A stretch of DNA of 64,000 bases, taken from the NCBI GenBank assembly GCA_011391085.1, contig JAABRD010000015.1, positions 1-64,000 on the forward strand, read 5' to 3'. This DNA comes from Thiotrichaceae bacterium. Lineage in GTDB: Bacteria > Pseudomonadota > Gammaproteobacteria > Beggiatoales > Beggiatoaceae. The translations under genes and the position numbers were made by a program. The number at the start of each line of letters is the position of its first letter. Position 1 is the first letter of the stretch. Below the pieces are notes generated by a model. It was given only the letters and a program-made list of their open reading frames with translations, was not told where the DNA came from and searched no databases. Below are positions 23,020 to 32,033 of the stretch, piece by piece.

Positions 23020-26000
23020 CTACAAACCCGCTACCCGCGGTGGCCACGCATACGCAAAGTCTTGCGTTTCTACCGTCAAGTTAGGACTGTAAGCAGGGTC
23101 ACTGGCAATGAATTGTGGCCATTGACCTTTCATGTGGGTGCGTTCTTTTTCAAACCGCGCCAATTTCTCCGCCGTGTCTTCATAACCGCGACTGGCTGAT
23201 TCATGGTGATACAAGTCTGCGTAAGGCGTCCAGACGATGCGCAAATTGTACTTGTTCATCTTCAAACATAAATCCACATCGTTGAAGGCAGTGGTTAGAT
23301 TTTCGGCATCTAAACCACCTACTAGGAGAAAATTGGATTTACGCAGAATCATACACGCCCCCGTCACCGCAGAAAAATTTTGTGCCAGTCCGGCCCGGCC
23401 AAAATAGCCGGCATCCCCGCGTGGTAAGCCTTTGTGGGAATGGCCTGCGACGCCGCCAATGCCGAGAATCACGCCGCCATGTTGCAAGGTGTTATCAGGA
23501 TACCATAATCGGGCGCCGACTACTCCTACTTCAGGGCGTAAAGCGTGGCTAACCAGTTCGGATAGCCACTCGCGATTAATCACTTCTAAATCGTTGTTCA
23601 ACAAGCCGATTAATTCCCCTTGGGCGCGGCCTACAGCCATGTTGTTCATATCAGCATAGTTGAATGGGTAAGGGTAGTCAACTATCCGCGCCCGATTTTG
23701 TCCTTCCAATTGCCGAAAATATTCCAACGTTGCGGGGTCGTCACTGGCATTGTTGACAATCAGAATTTCAAAATTAGTGTAATCGGTTTTTTCGTAAATA
23801 CTTTCGACACAACGCCGGAGTAGGTCAACTCGATTCCGCGTGGGAATAATCAAACTGACTTGAGGTAAGTACACCGGCAAATGATATTGAACTCGCGTGG
23901 TGCCACGAATCTCCGGCGACTCCATGACGGTGGCTTCAATATTCCGCCGTCCCAAATATTCTGTGATAGCCTTTTGGGCTGCCAGAATCGCATACGGTTT
24001 CTCCTCGGGCCGAGTGGCCGTGCTGCCCGTGATGGCCCGCCAATGGTAAAGCACTCGTGGAATATGACGAATGTACAAGGCACTGATTTGGTCAATCGCC
24101 CGTAATGCCAAATCATAATCTTGGGCACCTTCAAAGCCGACTCGAAAACCGTTGATTTTTTGCACCAGTGACGTGCGGTACACGGCCAGATGGGTAATCA
24201 AGTTATGCGATAAAAACAAGTCCGGATTCCAGTCGGATTTAAAATAGGGGTCATGTCGCAAATCTTGTTCATTGACCTTGTCTTCGTCAGAATACCATAA
24301 CATCCCGTCAGGATAGTCCAGAATGTCTTGCGCCACCCAGAAGAGGGCATGAGGAGACAATAAATCGTCATGGTCTAAGAAGGTGACAAAGTCGCCGGTA
24401 ACCAGTTCCAATGCGGTGTTAGAAGCAGCGGAGATGTGACCATTTTGGGTACGAAAAGTCACTTTGATACGAGAATCTCCTTTGGCATAGTCTTCTAACA
24501 AAGGACGAATATGTTTCTTGGTGGAAGCATCGTCGGCAATACATAATTCCCAATTCGAATAGACTTGTCGCCGCACCGATTCAATCGCGGCCCGTAACCA
24601 TTTCTCCTCCGTGTTATAGACTGGCATCACGATAGAGAGGAGAGGTTGTGATGGCCATTGTTTCATGCGTTTTTGCATTTGCACCAACGTCTTTTTGGTC
24701 AACGTATCATATTGTTGAATCCAGCGCGGATAGTCTCTGGAGTCATGTTGTTTTTGTACGATGATGGATTGACGTTTGGGCAACGATTTCACCGGCGTGG
24801 TTCGCGCCACGGTGGTGGTGATAGGCAGTGCGTGTGACACCGACGTTGCGACATCCGACTGAGTGGTAGCGGCTAACCGATTCACCTCCTCCATAATATC
24901 ACCAATATGGTCTTTGGCAGTTAAACCGGCTTTCTTGAACATCAGGGTTAACAGGATTCGAGTGAAGACATTGCCAGACCGCCACGTCAACGAGTTAAAT
25001 ACTGCCTGAATATCGTCATCTAAGGCATGGACCCAATGTAGCAACTTATGCAGAGATTGTTCCAACTTCTGCGCTTTGTTGGTGGTAGCCGACAGGGCTT
25101 GTTCTTTCGCCCCCAACAGTTGTTCTTTACTCGCCAACGTATTTTGGACATCACTTAATTGAGTCTGTAACTCACTGTGTTGATTAATCAGGTCATTTAT
25201 CTCCTGTTTCAACACCAGTGCTTGATTTTCGGCATCTAACAATTGATGTTGCAAACTGGTCAAGTGCGCTTTCGTTTTGACACTGTCAGCCTCTTTGACT
25301 TGCTTGAGTATCTCAAAACGTTCTTGTAAATCCGCCAGGTCTTGGTCATGTTTGACCCGTTCTGCTTCACGTTTGGCAATCTCCTCCTCTCGTTTGGCAA
25401 TCTCCCCGTCACGTTTAACCACCTCCTCTGCAAGTCTCCCTAATTCTGCTTGTTGCCGGGCCATCTCCTCCCCACGGCGGGCCAGTTCTGCATCACGTTG
25501 GGCTATCTCCTCTCCACGTCTAGCCAGTTCTGCATTACGTTGGGCCATCTCTTCCCCACGTCTAGCAATTTCTGCATCACGTTGGGCAATCTCTTGGTCA
25601 CGTTTGATAATTTCCTGGTCACGTCGGCCAATTTCTTGGTCACGTCGGCCCACTTCCTGACGCAACCACATCCGTTCTTGGGTAGTCACCAATTTATCTT
25701 TGTATTCTTTTAAAATTTCCACAGCCCCATCGGAGAGGCTAGGCAAGGGGTCTAACTGAAAGACCGTGCTATGTTCAAAGGCTTCCGCTAACTGGGCTTG
25801 TTGGTGATTGACATACGCATTTTGTACCCCAAGGTCGCCACGTTCCCGGAAAAATCGCGGGTCGATGAATGCCTGAATTTCTTTTTCGGAAGGCAGACGT
25901 AATCCCTGTACGTCACAGTCTAAAAGGTCTTGATGTAATTTTTTGACCGTGGCCACCGGCTGTCTCATCAATTCTTCATGGGACACCAAGATTCTCGGAA

Positions 26001-26499
26001 GTGAGGCAGAATGGGCAAGACCGAGTAAATTATATTTTTCCCACAAGGCGACTCCCAACGTCAACGAGAAATTCTCGCGGCGTTGCAGAGATTGGGCGAC
26101 TTGAATCGGACTGCGATAGACATACACACAAACGGGAACTTCCAGAAGCGGTTGCCACAAAGGTAAGAGGAGACATAAACGCGGGTCTTTCACCATCCAG
26201 GGGCGATGTGCTTCTAAACCGAAGATAATTTTTTGAGATTCTGTTGCCATCCCCTGTTGCACTTCTTTGGTCAACAGTTTAGGTTCAAAATCACTAATAT
26301 TGTCCCACGACATACCCAGGGAACTAATCAGATGGTCATTGAGATGACGAACATCTTCGCGTTCCCAATAGCCTTTCGGATTGGCGACAGTGGGAAGCAT
26401 AGCGGTATTTTCATGGGCGAAGTAAGCACCCATCATATTCAATAGTCTGGCGACTGCGGAAGTGCCAGAACGGTGCATTCCTAAGACGATAATCTGCAT
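23020..26499 (-). CDS. Sulfotransferase/coiled-coil/double GT2 glycosyltransferase
   Basis: 1159 aa. Residues 1-250 form a sulfotransferase-like P-loop domain (VLGMHRSGTSAVARLL is the 5'-phosphosulfate loop; VYRSPIQVAQSL resembles the 3' loop). Residues about 282-389 are heptad repeats (RRDQEIG, RRGEEMA, QRDAELA and similar), a long coiled coil encoded by a 21-bp tandem repeat. Residues about 390-500 continue as coiled coil. A first GT2 domain (about 620-740) has IVMPVYNTEE and the DXD-type FLDHDD. A second (about 880-1110) has LIIPTRNRVDLL, LLNNDLEVI and the catalytic-region DVDLCLK. Such proteins assemble surface polysaccharide. It may act in sheath, slime or sulfated-glycan synthesis (inference). 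The upstream region carries G/C hairpins. Confidence 0.9.
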   Translation of the reverse strand: MQIIVLGMHRSGTSAVARLLNMMGAYFAHENTAMLPTVANPKGYWEREDVRHLNDHLISSLGMSWDNISDFEPKLLTKEVQQGMATESQKIIFGLEAHRPWMVKDPRLCLLLPLWQPLLEVPVCVYVYRSPIQVAQSLQRRENFSLTLGVALWEKYNLLGLAHSASLPRILVSHEELMRQPVATVKKLHQDLLDCDVQGLRLPSEKEIQAFIDPRFFRERGDLGVQNAYVNHQQAQLAEAFEHSTVFQLDPLPSLSDGAVEILKEYKDKLVTTQERMWLRQEVGRRDQEIGRRDQEIIKRDQEIAQRDAEIARRGEEMAQRNAELARRGEEIAQRDAELARRGEEMARQQAELGRLAEEVVKRDGEIAKREEEIAKREAERVKHDQDLADLQERFEILKQVKEADSVKTKAHLTSLQHQLLDAENQALVLKQEINDLINQHSELQTQLSDVQNTLASKEQLLGAKEQALSATTNKAQKLEQSLHKLLHWVHALDDDIQAVFNSLTWRSGNVFTRILLTLMFKKAGLTAKDHIGDIMEEVNRLAATTQSDVATSVSHALPITTTVARTTPVKSLPKRQSIIVQKQHDSRDYPRWIQQYDTLTKKTLVQMQKRMKQWPSQPLLSIVMPVYNTEEKWLRAAIESVRRQVYSNWELCIADDASTKKHIRPLLEDYAKGDSRIKVTFRTQNGHISAASNTALELVTGDFVTFLDHDDLLSPHALFWVAQDILDYPDGMLWYSDEDKVNEQDLRHDPYFKSDWNPDLFLSHNLITHLAVYRTSLVQKINGFRVGFEGAQDYDLALRAIDQISALYIRHIPRVLYHWRAITGSTATRPEEKPYAILAAQKAITEYLGRRNIEATVMESPEIRGTTRVQYHLPVYLPQVSLIIPTRNRVDLLRRCVESIYEKTDYTNFEILIVNNASDDPATLEYFRQLEGQNRARIVDYPYPFNYADMNNMAVGRAQGELIGLLNNDLEVINREWLSELVSHALRPEVGVVGARLWYPDNTLQHGGVILGIGGVAGHSHKGLPRGDAGYFGRAGLAQNFSAVTGACMILRKSNFLLVGGLDAENLTTAFNDVDLCLKMNKYNLRIVWTPYADLYHHESASRGYEDTAEKLARFEKERTHMKGQWPQFIASDPAYSPNLTVETQDFAYAWPPRVAGL

Positions 26500-26560
26500 G
26501 GGTTGGGTTGTTCAAAAAGTTAAAAATAGGGTAGTGATGCAATCTTGGTGATATTCAGGT

Positions 26561-26661
26561 TACCCTCACCCCCGGCCCCTCTCCCTACGGGCGTGGGGAG
26601 TGTGGCGGAACCAGCGGTTTTCTCCCCTCTCCCTCTGGGAGAGGGGCCGGGGGTGAGGGTA
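26561..26661. repeat. G/C-rich long hairpin
   Basis: TTACCCTCACCCCCGGCCCC and GGGGCCGGGGGTGAGGGTAA are the perfect outer arms, with CCCCTCTCC...GGAGAGGGG inside. It is related to 14266-14360. An M3 end (GGTAGTGATGCAATC) sits just outside at about 26529. Confidence 0.8.
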
Positions 26662-26667
26662 AACATA

Positions 26668-26937
26668 TCACCCAAAAAGTCTAAAAGTTTTGTTCAGCCA
26701 GTATTTCAAGAAGGAGATAATCCCTGTGAACTTATAATTTGAGTCAACATATTTTTCGATGACGTAAAACATAAAATAGTAAAATCTAGCGGACGACCAG
26801 ATGGTTAAACATAACAATATCGCAATCTTCCCATTCGGCATCTCTATCCAGACTGACAGGGCCGAAATTATTAGCAGGAGTAGAAACAAGAAGCCTTTAA
26901 AGAAAATCAGTTTGGGGTTTTGGAGGTCTCTATTCAT
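26668..26937 (-). CDS. Small hypothetical membrane protein
   Basis: 89 aa. Two hydrophobic helices (FLFLLLLIISALSVWI and ILLCLTIWSSARFYYFMFYV) are followed by a basic tail. No SD is obvious and no family is recognised. Membrane-protein-like composition on an otherwise repeat-filled stretch makes it plausible, but it could be a chance frame. Confidence 0.5.
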   Translation of the reverse strand: MNRDLQNPKLIFFKGFLFLLLLIISALSVWIEMPNGKIAILLCLTIWSSARFYYFMFYVIEKYVDSNYKFTGIISFLKYWLNKTFRLFG

Positions 26938-26980
26938 GTCAATTCAATGGGAAATGGAAGATGGAAAATGGAAAATGAGT

Positions 26981-27040
26981 ACCGGACTAGAGGCTTCAGC
27001 CGGTGGGTGGCACGTCACCGGCTAAAGCCTCTAGTCCGGT
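26981..27040. repeat. Family A hairpin
   Basis: ACCGGACTAGAGGCTTCAGC and its complement around GTGGGTGGCACGTCA. Outside, GGAAAATGGAAAATGAG and CATTCTCCATTTTCCATT form a further inverted pair. Confidence 0.85.
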
Positions 27041-27062
27041 ATTAATCATTCTCCATTTTCCA

Positions 27063-30000
27063 TTATCTATACAACCATACTCGCATAAGCGAAAACAACT
27101 TGTCAAGGTCCACTGGTTTAGATAAATAATCATTGGCACCCGCCTCAATACATTTCGCCTTATCTCCCTTCATAGCTTTAGCCGTCAGGGCAATGATCGG
27201 CAATTTGCGGAACTGCGGTTGGGCGCGGATTTTTTGAATGGCTTCATACCCATCCATTTCGGGCATCATAATGTCCATCAATACTATATCCACATTAGGA
27301 TTTTCTGTCAATAATCCGAGTGCCTCTTTACCATGTTCTGCCACGAGAACCTCCATATCTTTTTCTTCTAACACGGTGAACAAGGCAAATGTGTTACGGG
27401 TGTCGTCATCGACAATCAAAACTTTTTTGTTCTTGAGGATCACTTCCTTGTTATGCACCATCTGAAGCATCTGACGTTTTTCCTTAGATAAATTCGCTTC
27501 CACTTGATGAAGAAACAGCGTGACTTCCTCTAACAAGCGTTCAGGCGAACGTACTTCTTTCAGGGTAAGATTGTTTTCACAGTCATGTACAATCTGTTGT
27601 TCCAGTAACGTCAATTCACGTTCCGCATAGATTATCACAGGAATTTGTGACAAGTTTTCATCCTTGGAAAATAGTTCTAAAAAAGACGCCCCTCCGCCTT
27701 GTTCTATATCCAAGTCCAAAATGAGGCAGTCATAAGCAGTGATATAGAGTTGTTGAAATGCTTCGATCCGCGTGGTTGCCACTTTGATTTGAATGCCAGT
27801 ATCTGCGACTAAACTCAAAATATCTCGTTGGCGGTGTTCATGACCGCTGAAAATCAACAAATTTTTGACGTGGTTAGAAATAAACCGTTCAATCTTTTTA
27901 AAGGCCTGTCCTAATTGTTCCATGTTAATCGGTTTCAGTAAGTAACCAATGGCCCCCATCTGTTTAGCCTCCTTCCGATGATCGTAAGCCGACATGAAGT
28001 GAACTGGAATATGGCGAGTTTGTGGATGTTGTTTCAATTTTTCCAGAACTGACCAGCCGTCTAATTTGGGCAAGCCTACGTCTAAAATGATCGCTTGTGG
28101 TTGATATTCAAAGGCCAATTGAAGACCCTTTTGCCCGTCTTCGGCCAGCAAACATTTGAAGTGTTTGTCATGTCCTATTTCGAGAAGAACTTTCGCAAAT
28201 TTGTTATCATCTTCCACAATTAATAATTTTCGATCTTCGGGTTGGAGGAGATCGCGGTCATCCTGGCAGGCAGGGGAAACCTCGTGTTTAGTTTCATCAG
28301 TTACTACTTTAGTTTCCTCGGATACCACCGGTGGAGAAATTTGCGGGGAATGATCGGCTTGGGGAGGCAACGAAGAGGCAAACGATTTCGTCGATTCCGT
28401 GGTTGACTTGGCAGAAGTATTGGGCAACGAGAGGGTGAACGTGCTACCTTGCCCGGCTTCACTGTGTAACTGAATGTCTCCTCCCAGCAACCGGGCCAAT
28501 TGACGCGAAATAGTCAGTCCCAAACCCGTACCACCATAGCGACGACTGGTGGAACCATCGGCTTGTTGGAAGGCGCCAAAAATGACTTCTTGTTTATCTT
28601 TGGGAATGCCGATACCCGTGTCACTGACTGCAAAACTAAGATTCTGCACGTTGGCAGTTATTTCCAACTGGACGTGACCTTGGGCAGTGAATTTGAAGGC
28701 ATTGGAGAGGAGATTGTTGAGAATTTGTTTAAGACGTTGCGGGTCGGTATTTAAGATCAAAGGCATTTCAGAGGCAGTCGTGATCTTGAAATGCAGTCCC
28801 TTTTCGTCTGCCAGAGGACGGAATTTTTGTTCAAGTGACTCGACTAACTCGGATAATAACACGTCTTCGCGCTGAATATCCAGTTTCCCGGCTTCAACTT
28901 TGGAGAGGTCTAAGATGTCATTGATAATGGTGAGAAGGTCCGTACCTGCACTACAAATCGTCTTGGCATATTCGATTTGTTTATTGTCCAAGTTACCATG
29001 TTTATTTTCCACCAGCAGTTGGGACAAGATTAACATGCTGTTCAATGGGGTCCGCAACTCGTGGGACATATTGGCCAAAAATTCAGATTTATAACGGCTG
29101 GCCAATTCCAATTCTTTAGCCTTGGCCTCAATGGTATGTTGCGTGGTTTCCAACCCCCGATTTTTCTCGCGCACTTCTTCTTTTTGCTTTTCTAATTCAT
29201 GGGCACGTTCCTCCAGTTCCTCATTGGCATGACGCAATTCTTCTTGTTGCGTTTGTAATTCCTCCTGTTGGGCTTGCAATTCCTCATTTTGCGCTTGCAA
29301 TTCCTCTTGCTGGGTATGTAATTCCTCGTTTTGAGTTTGCAATTGATCTTGTTGAGTTTGCAAGGCTTGTTGCTGACTTTGAGACTCTGCTAACAATTCT
29401 TGCATCCGGACCCGCGAGTGGGCTGTGTTCAACGTGATGGCAATATCGTTGGTAATCCGGTCCAGAAATTCGATCTCAGTACCGGTGAAATCGTTTGAGG
29501 AGCCGATTTCTAACACCCCCAAGACGTTACCTTCCAAGACGAGAGGTAAGACAAATGTGGTGATGGGATGAACTTCCTCCAGTCCTGAATTGATCGTGAG
29601 ATGAAGATGTTGAGAGGGAAGATGAGTATAGACAATGCTTTTCTTTTCCAAAGCGGCTTGTCCGACTAGACCTTCGCCTAATTTAAATTCGGTGTCATTG
29701 TGGTTGCGAATTTTGTAAGCATAGCTAGTGATCAATTTAAAGTGGTCATGTTGGGCCAGGTAAAATGCACCCACCGCCGCTTTCAGATAGGAAGCGACGA
29801 AGTTGATCACATTTTGGGTCAACGTCATCACGTCAGGTTCACCGCGCATGAGTTCATTCAATTGCGTTTGCCCAGTTTTTATCCAATCTTGCTGATCACG
29901 GTCGGTGGTAATCTGACGAAGTTGTTTGACCATCAGTTGAATGGCTGCATAAATTCCTGTGGCAGTTCGTGACGTTTCTAACTGGATGTTTAAGTTACCA

Positions 30001-30704
30001 GTGGCTACCTGTTCAGTGATTTTAGCAATCTCTGCGGGTTCGCCCCCAATTTGGGTGAGGATGTCACGACTCAGATAGTAAATCGCTAGGGAAGCCAATA
30101 GCAAGCTAAGGCAAACGGCCACGGTGATGATAATGGTGGCGCGGTTCGCCACGTTTTCTACTTTGCGATTGCCTTCCTGATTTTTGGCTTGTAGAATCTC
30201 TTCAACGGCATCAACGGTCTGAGTGAGTTTGTCAAACAACGCATCAAATTGGTCATCTAAAATTTGGTCTTCTTGCTTATGTTCGGTGAATTTATTGTCA
30301 AATCGGTGTTGGGCAAGAGTTTGAAATTCTTTCAGTTGGTCTTTGATGAGGTATACCTTTTTTTCGATCACCTGGTCTTCCACCGCATAAAAGACCCCCT
30401 CTTCATTTTCGCCGCCGTGGACGATGGCATCGGCATACCAAAGGCTTTTTTCAAATAAATTCCAAACTTTGGTAATTTGTTCTTTAGCTTCTGTGCCAGT
30501 GAGAATTTCTTCAAACCAGAGATGGGCCGTCGTGATAGACTGTTTGATTTCCATTGTTGCATCAACCAGTGGACCGGTTTTGACGCCAACATTTCGACTT
30601 TCTTTGTGCAGGAGGTTGATTTCAGCAATACTGAGGAGGCCGGAAATGAGGATGATAGTGACAATGGATAAGAAGCCAATGAGTAATTTAGTTTTAATAG
30701 TCAT
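27063..30704 (-). CDS. Hybrid sensor histidine kinase with three receiver domains
   Basis: 1213 aa from the ATG at 30704; a TTG four codons upstream is the only alternative. Order: TM helix (about 8-27), periplasmic helical sensor (four-helix-like), second TM (about 190-210), HAMP, GAF (about 285-430), a glutamine/glutamate-rich coiled coil (about 440-540), HisKA with SHELRTPLN (His about 548), and HATPase_c with NLLSNAFKF, DTGIGI and GGTGLGLTI. Receiver 1 has IVEDD and Asp in ILDVGLPKLDG. Receiver 2 is degenerate and lacks the acidic pair. Receiver 3 has IVDDD and VLMDIMMPEMDG. It would sense an envelope and a cytoplasmic signal. No output protein is adjacent. Confidence 0.93.
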   Translation of the reverse strand: MTIKTKLLIGFLSIVTIILISGLLSIAEINLLHKESRNVGVKTGPLVDATMEIKQSITTAHLWFEEILTGTEAKEQITKVWNLFEKSLWYADAIVHGGENEEGVFYAVEDQVIEKKVYLIKDQLKEFQTLAQHRFDNKFTEHKQEDQILDDQFDALFDKLTQTVDAVEEILQAKNQEGNRKVENVANRATIIITVAVCLSLLLASLAIYYLSRDILTQIGGEPAEIAKITEQVATGNLNIQLETSRTATGIYAAIQLMVKQLRQITTDRDQQDWIKTGQTQLNELMRGEPDVMTLTQNVINFVASYLKAAVGAFYLAQHDHFKLITSYAYKIRNHNDTEFKLGEGLVGQAALEKKSIVYTHLPSQHLHLTINSGLEEVHPITTFVLPLVLEGNVLGVLEIGSSNDFTGTEIEFLDRITNDIAITLNTAHSRVRMQELLAESQSQQQALQTQQDQLQTQNEELHTQQEELQAQNEELQAQQEELQTQQEELRHANEELEERAHELEKQKEEVREKNRGLETTQHTIEAKAKELELASRYKSEFLANMSHELRTPLNSMLILSQLLVENKHGNLDNKQIEYAKTICSAGTDLLTIINDILDLSKVEAGKLDIQREDVLLSELVESLEQKFRPLADEKGLHFKITTASEMPLILNTDPQRLKQILNNLLSNAFKFTAQGHVQLEITANVQNLSFAVSDTGIGIPKDKQEVIFGAFQQADGSTSRRYGGTGLGLTISRQLARLLGGDIQLHSEAGQGSTFTLSLPNTSAKSTTESTKSFASSLPPQADHSPQISPPVVSEETKVVTDETKHEVSPACQDDRDLLQPEDRKLLIVEDDNKFAKVLLEIGHDKHFKCLLAEDGQKGLQLAFEYQPQAIILDVGLPKLDGWSVLEKLKQHPQTRHIPVHFMSAYDHRKEAKQMGAIGYLLKPINMEQLGQAFKKIERFISNHVKNLLIFSGHEHRQRDILSLVADTGIQIKVATTRIEAFQQLYITAYDCLILDLDIEQGGGASFLELFSKDENLSQIPVIIYAERELTLLEQQIVHDCENNLTLKEVRSPERLLEEVTLFLHQVEANLSKEKRQMLQMVHNKEVILKNKKVLIVDDDTRNTFALFTVLEEKDMEVLVAEHGKEALGLLTENPNVDIVLMDIMMPEMDGYEAIQKIRAQPQFRKLPIIALTAKAMKGDKAKCIEAGANDYLSKPVDLDKLFSLMRVWLYR

Positions 30705-30828
30705 CTGGTGTGGCAATCTGGGAAGTTGTTTGACATGGTGTGAGTGGGAACTGTGATGGGTGTGATGAGAATAAGAGACGCTTCAGGGATGAAGACACGT
30801 CCTTTCCTGCATTCTTTCAGTCATATAC

Positions 30829-30881
30829 ATCATATCTATCACATCAATCACAGTTCAATTTCGCCCACATTGCACCACTAC
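30829..30881. mobile_element. M3 right-end fragment
   Basis: ATCACATCAATCACAGTTC and the terminal CCACATTGCACCACTAC match the right part of complete M3 copies at 59614-59777. No convincing left end was found nearby. Confidence 0.5.
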
Positions 30882-30901
30882 TTTATCAAATAAAAAACCA
30901 T

Positions 30902-30960
30902 CCAGGAGGAAAAAGCGCAACTTTGCCAGGTGACAAAGCACAGTGAAGGACTCCTGAAGG
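30902..30960. repeat. Degenerate family C hairpin
   Basis: AGGAGGAAAAAGCGCAACTTTG...CAAAGCACAGTGAAGGACTCCTG is an imperfect member of the GGAGTCCAAAGC hairpin family. Confidence 0.5.
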
Positions 30961-30976
30961 GTTATTTTTTAGTGAT

Positions 30977-31056
30977 GCAATCATATTCGCATAAGTGAAA
31001 ACCGTTTGTCAAGGGCCACCGGTTTTAGATAACTCCTCATTGGCCACCGTCACAGA
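30977..31056 (-). pseudogene. Remnant of a response-regulator 3' end
   Basis: The segment aligns over about 75 bp with the minus-strand 3' end of the hybrid kinase at 27066-27145. Shared words include TCGCATAAG, TTGTCAAGG and TCATTGGC. It would encode a worn version of the receiver C-terminus (source NDYLSKPVDLDKLFSLMR), with an extra base that breaks the frame. It directly abuts an M3 end (AGTGATGCAATC at 30972). Confidence 0.65.
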
Positions 31057-31267
31057 ATATACGTCAAATAAGCAATCCCGCACTCGAATGCCCCCCTTGA
31101 AAAACTTTCTCATAAAAAATGATGACCTTAATCAATATGTTATAATTGTTGCAAAAAAAAAATGGACATTACCCCAAAATTTTGATATTCTGTTTCATAG
31201 TCGGTTTAATTTCATAAAAACTGACAAATTTTCTAAACCTATTGAATTTTCCTCAAGGATAAAAACC

Positions 31268-31945
31268 ATGAAACAGAAAGTCCATTGCTACCGTCCCCTG
31301 GGCCTCTTGTGCCTCCTCTTCTTACCATGGGTAGTACAAGCCATGGAACTCAAACCTATTACAGGTGAAGACAGTCAACCTCCCCTAACTCAGGAAGGTG
31401 CCCCTGTCTTAGGCACCCCGTCTCCCAAAGAGGCCGTAGAACCAATCAAACCCAAAGTCCCTGCGTCGGAATCTGCTACCTCCCCCAAACTCCCAGAAGG
31501 GGGAGATAAGAAAGCCGAGTTAAACAAATTTTTTGGCGAGATGAAACCCCTTTTGGCAGAAGCCCAAAAAGTGGAAGCCTATCTGATTGGACCCGAATTG
31601 GCCGATGCCAGTGTGCCAGAGGAGAGTAAATTAGCGGGTTATCCCGTCCTCAAAGAACCTGTGGTGCTTACCGAATCGCAAGTCAAGGTGTTTCAAGCCC
31701 TGCTGTTGGATGAGAAAAGTTATTTTTGGGGACCTGCCCAAAAGTGTTTATTGTACCCTCATGCCGCCTTACGTTTCCTCAAAGGCGAGGCCGAAATAGT
31801 GGTTCTGTTGTCAACCAAATGTAAGTTATGGTCCTTTGCTTACCAAGGGAAGTTGAAGACCAAGGATTATAGTCCGGTAGGAAAAACGGTGGGGGAGTTT
31901 CTCACCACGTTGTTTCCCAAAGAGTTTCCAGCGGAAACCCAATAA
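31268..31945 (+). CDS. Secreted conserved hypothetical protein at the head of the caspase locus
   Basis: 225 aa from the ATG at 31268 (SD AAGGA). An upstream in-frame ATG at 30995 is rejected because that stretch is a receiver-gene remnant and the signal peptide starts here. Signal peptide GLLCLLFLPWVVQA is followed by a proline-rich linker (about residues 35-80) and a C-terminal domain of about 120 aa with LLLDEKSYFW, KCLLYPHAALRF, EIVVLLSTKCKLW and LFPKEFP. I recall this C...P..A.RF/VL...C pattern from unannotated bacterial proteins but cannot name a function. Two cysteines could form a disulfide in the periplasm. It is transcribed towards the caspase genes, 88 bp before the first one. Confidence 0.8.
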   Translation: MKQKVHCYRPLGLLCLLFLPWVVQAMELKPITGEDSQPPLTQEGAPVLGTPSPKEAVEPIKPKVPASESATSPKLPEGGDKKAELNKFFGEMKPLLAEAQKVEAYLIGPELADASVPEESKLAGYPVLKEPVVLTESQVKVFQALLLDEKSYFWGPAQKCLLYPHAALRFLKGEAEIVVLLSTKCKLWSFAYQGKLKTKDYSPVGKTVGEFLTTLFPKEFPAETQ

Positions 31946-31952
31946 AAGTGGT

Positions 31953-31987
31953 AAGAAACTCAGTTTCTTTAAAGAAACTGAGTTTCT
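31953..31987. repeat. Family E hairpin
   Basis: AAGAAACTCAGTTTCTTT and AAAGAAACTGAGTTTCT lie 7 bp after the stop of the secreted protein and before the caspase gene. They could terminate or attenuate. Confidence 0.65.
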
Positions 31988-32033
31988 GCCATATTTTCAT
32001 CAACTCAGGTTAACTTGTAAGAGGTATTCTACC

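Noticed and set aside
25277-25713. Serine/arginine-rich open frames on the plus strand
   Set aside because: They are antisense shadows of the 21-bp coding repeat in the glycosyltransferase gene.
30995-31267. In-frame upstream ATG extending the secreted protein by 91 residues
   Set aside because: The extension reads through a receiver-gene remnant and would bury the clear signal peptide starting at 31268.
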